Shown in pieces: positions 63,710 to 64,000 of a stretch of 64,000 bases of DNA. Position numbers and translations under genes: made by a program. The notes below the pieces were generated by a model. It had not been told where the DNA came from, ran no database searches, and saw nothing but the letters and a program-made list of their open reading frames with translations. Positions within the stretch are counted from its first letter, which is position 1. Each line of letters starts with the position of its first letter. This DNA comes from Pseudomonas fluorescens. Its GTDB lineage: Bacteria; Pseudomonadota; Gammaproteobacteria; Pseudomonadales; Pseudomonadaceae. The stretch covers positions 1,387,826-1,451,825 of the forward strand of contig NZ_OZ024668.1 of the NCBI RefSeq assembly GCF_902497775.2. The letters run 5' to 3'.

Positions 63710-64000
63710 ATGTCATTCAAAGCACTGCCCCTGGTTGCCTTGCTCGCCACGTGTGCCACTGCCGCCCAGGCGGTGGAGGAAGTGAACATCTCCAACTGGA
63801 ACGGCTATATCGCCGACGACACCTTGCCAAGCTTCACCAAGGCGACCGGCATAATAGCCACCTACGACATCCACGACAGCAACGAGGTGCTCGAATCCAA
63901 GTTGATGACCGGCAACACCGGCTATGACGTGGTCAGTCCCTCCAACCACTTTATGTCGCGACTGATCAAGGCCGGGGCGATCCAGCCCCTGGACCGCAGC
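63710..64000 (+). CDS. PotF-like polyamine-binding periplasmic protein (5' part, cut by window end)
   Basis: The first 97 residues of a secreted solute-binding protein. The signal peptide ends ATAAQAVEE. The mature start VNISNWNGYIADDTLPSF and the following GYDVVSPSNHFMSRLIKAGA match the spermidine/putrescine-binding PotD/PotF family, where the Trp and Tyr of NWNGYI lie in the ligand site. AAAGGTG precedes the ATG. It is 47 bases downstream of the FAD oxidoreductase gene, so probably the same transcript. The rest of the ABC transporter should follow outside the window. Confidence 0.85.
   Translation, partial: MSFKALPLVALLATCATAAQAVEEVNISNWNGYIADDTLPSFTKATGIIATYDIHDSNEVLESKLMTGNTGYDVVSPSNHFMSRLIKAGAIQPLDRS

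Overview
The window is a 64 kb chromosomal segment of a high-GC gammaproteobacterium, almost certainly a Pseudomonas and most like the P. putida group. Evidence: the lipoprotein gene oprI, an APS-type cysH, thrH, an acnD/prpF-type methylcitrate operon, the nrtR NAD-salvage cluster, and many REP palindromes with the core GGGCTTGCCCCGCGAT. The organism call rests on recognised gene content and remembered synteny; no database search was made. No rRNA, tRNA, insertion sequence, prophage or CRISPR array was seen.

Layout. 1-9.8 kb is core: an ABC transporter pair divergent from tesA, an L,D-transpeptidase, oprI, a DAHP synthase, a degenerate PilZ protein, a PanE-like reductase, a 5'-nucleotidase, a universal stress protein and cysB. 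9.8-18.1 kb is accessory: a 250-bp imperfect palindrome, then a CS1-type (alpha) chaperone-usher pilus locus (pilin, usher, tip protein, chaperone) with its own LuxR-type response regulator and hybrid histidine kinase. It lies between cysB and cysH. 18-24 kb holds cysH, thrH, pabB and a three-gene operon (retropepsin-like protein, transglutaminase-like membrane protein, ATP-grasp ligase). 24.4-35.4 kb is the methylcitrate operon (GntR regulator, prpB, prpC, acnD, prpF, prpD) convergent with acnB.

35.4-50 kb carries a DUF1289 protein, a tandem Usp gene with a clear ANR box, miaE, a MarR-EmrA-EmrB efflux operon with twin operators, lpxH, ppiB, glnS, cysS, an OmpR-type two-component pair and ilvE. 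Then comes a small threonine-rich leader peptide with an attenuator-like hairpin ahead of an isochorismatase-family hydrolase. 50-64 kb holds an ABC-F protein, three unrecognised genes, the NAD-salvage cluster (nadE, pncB, pncA, divergent from a nadD-like gene and nrtR), a Sufu-like protein with a divergent orphan, and the start of a probable polyamine module (LysR, FAD oxidoreductase, PotF-like binding protein cut by the window end).

How the parts work together. The pilus locus looks self-regulated: a GGAAATTTCC-type palindrome recurs before the pilin and before the chaperone gene, and the locus supplies a complete HisKA-REC-HPt phosphorelay to its own regulator. The prp operon and acnB together oxidise propionyl-CoA. 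The NAD cluster converts nicotinamide to NAD under NrtR control. The least expected element is the promoter, threonine-rich leader and terminator at 49.43-49.60 kb, which reads as an attenuator on a gene with no known link to threonine.
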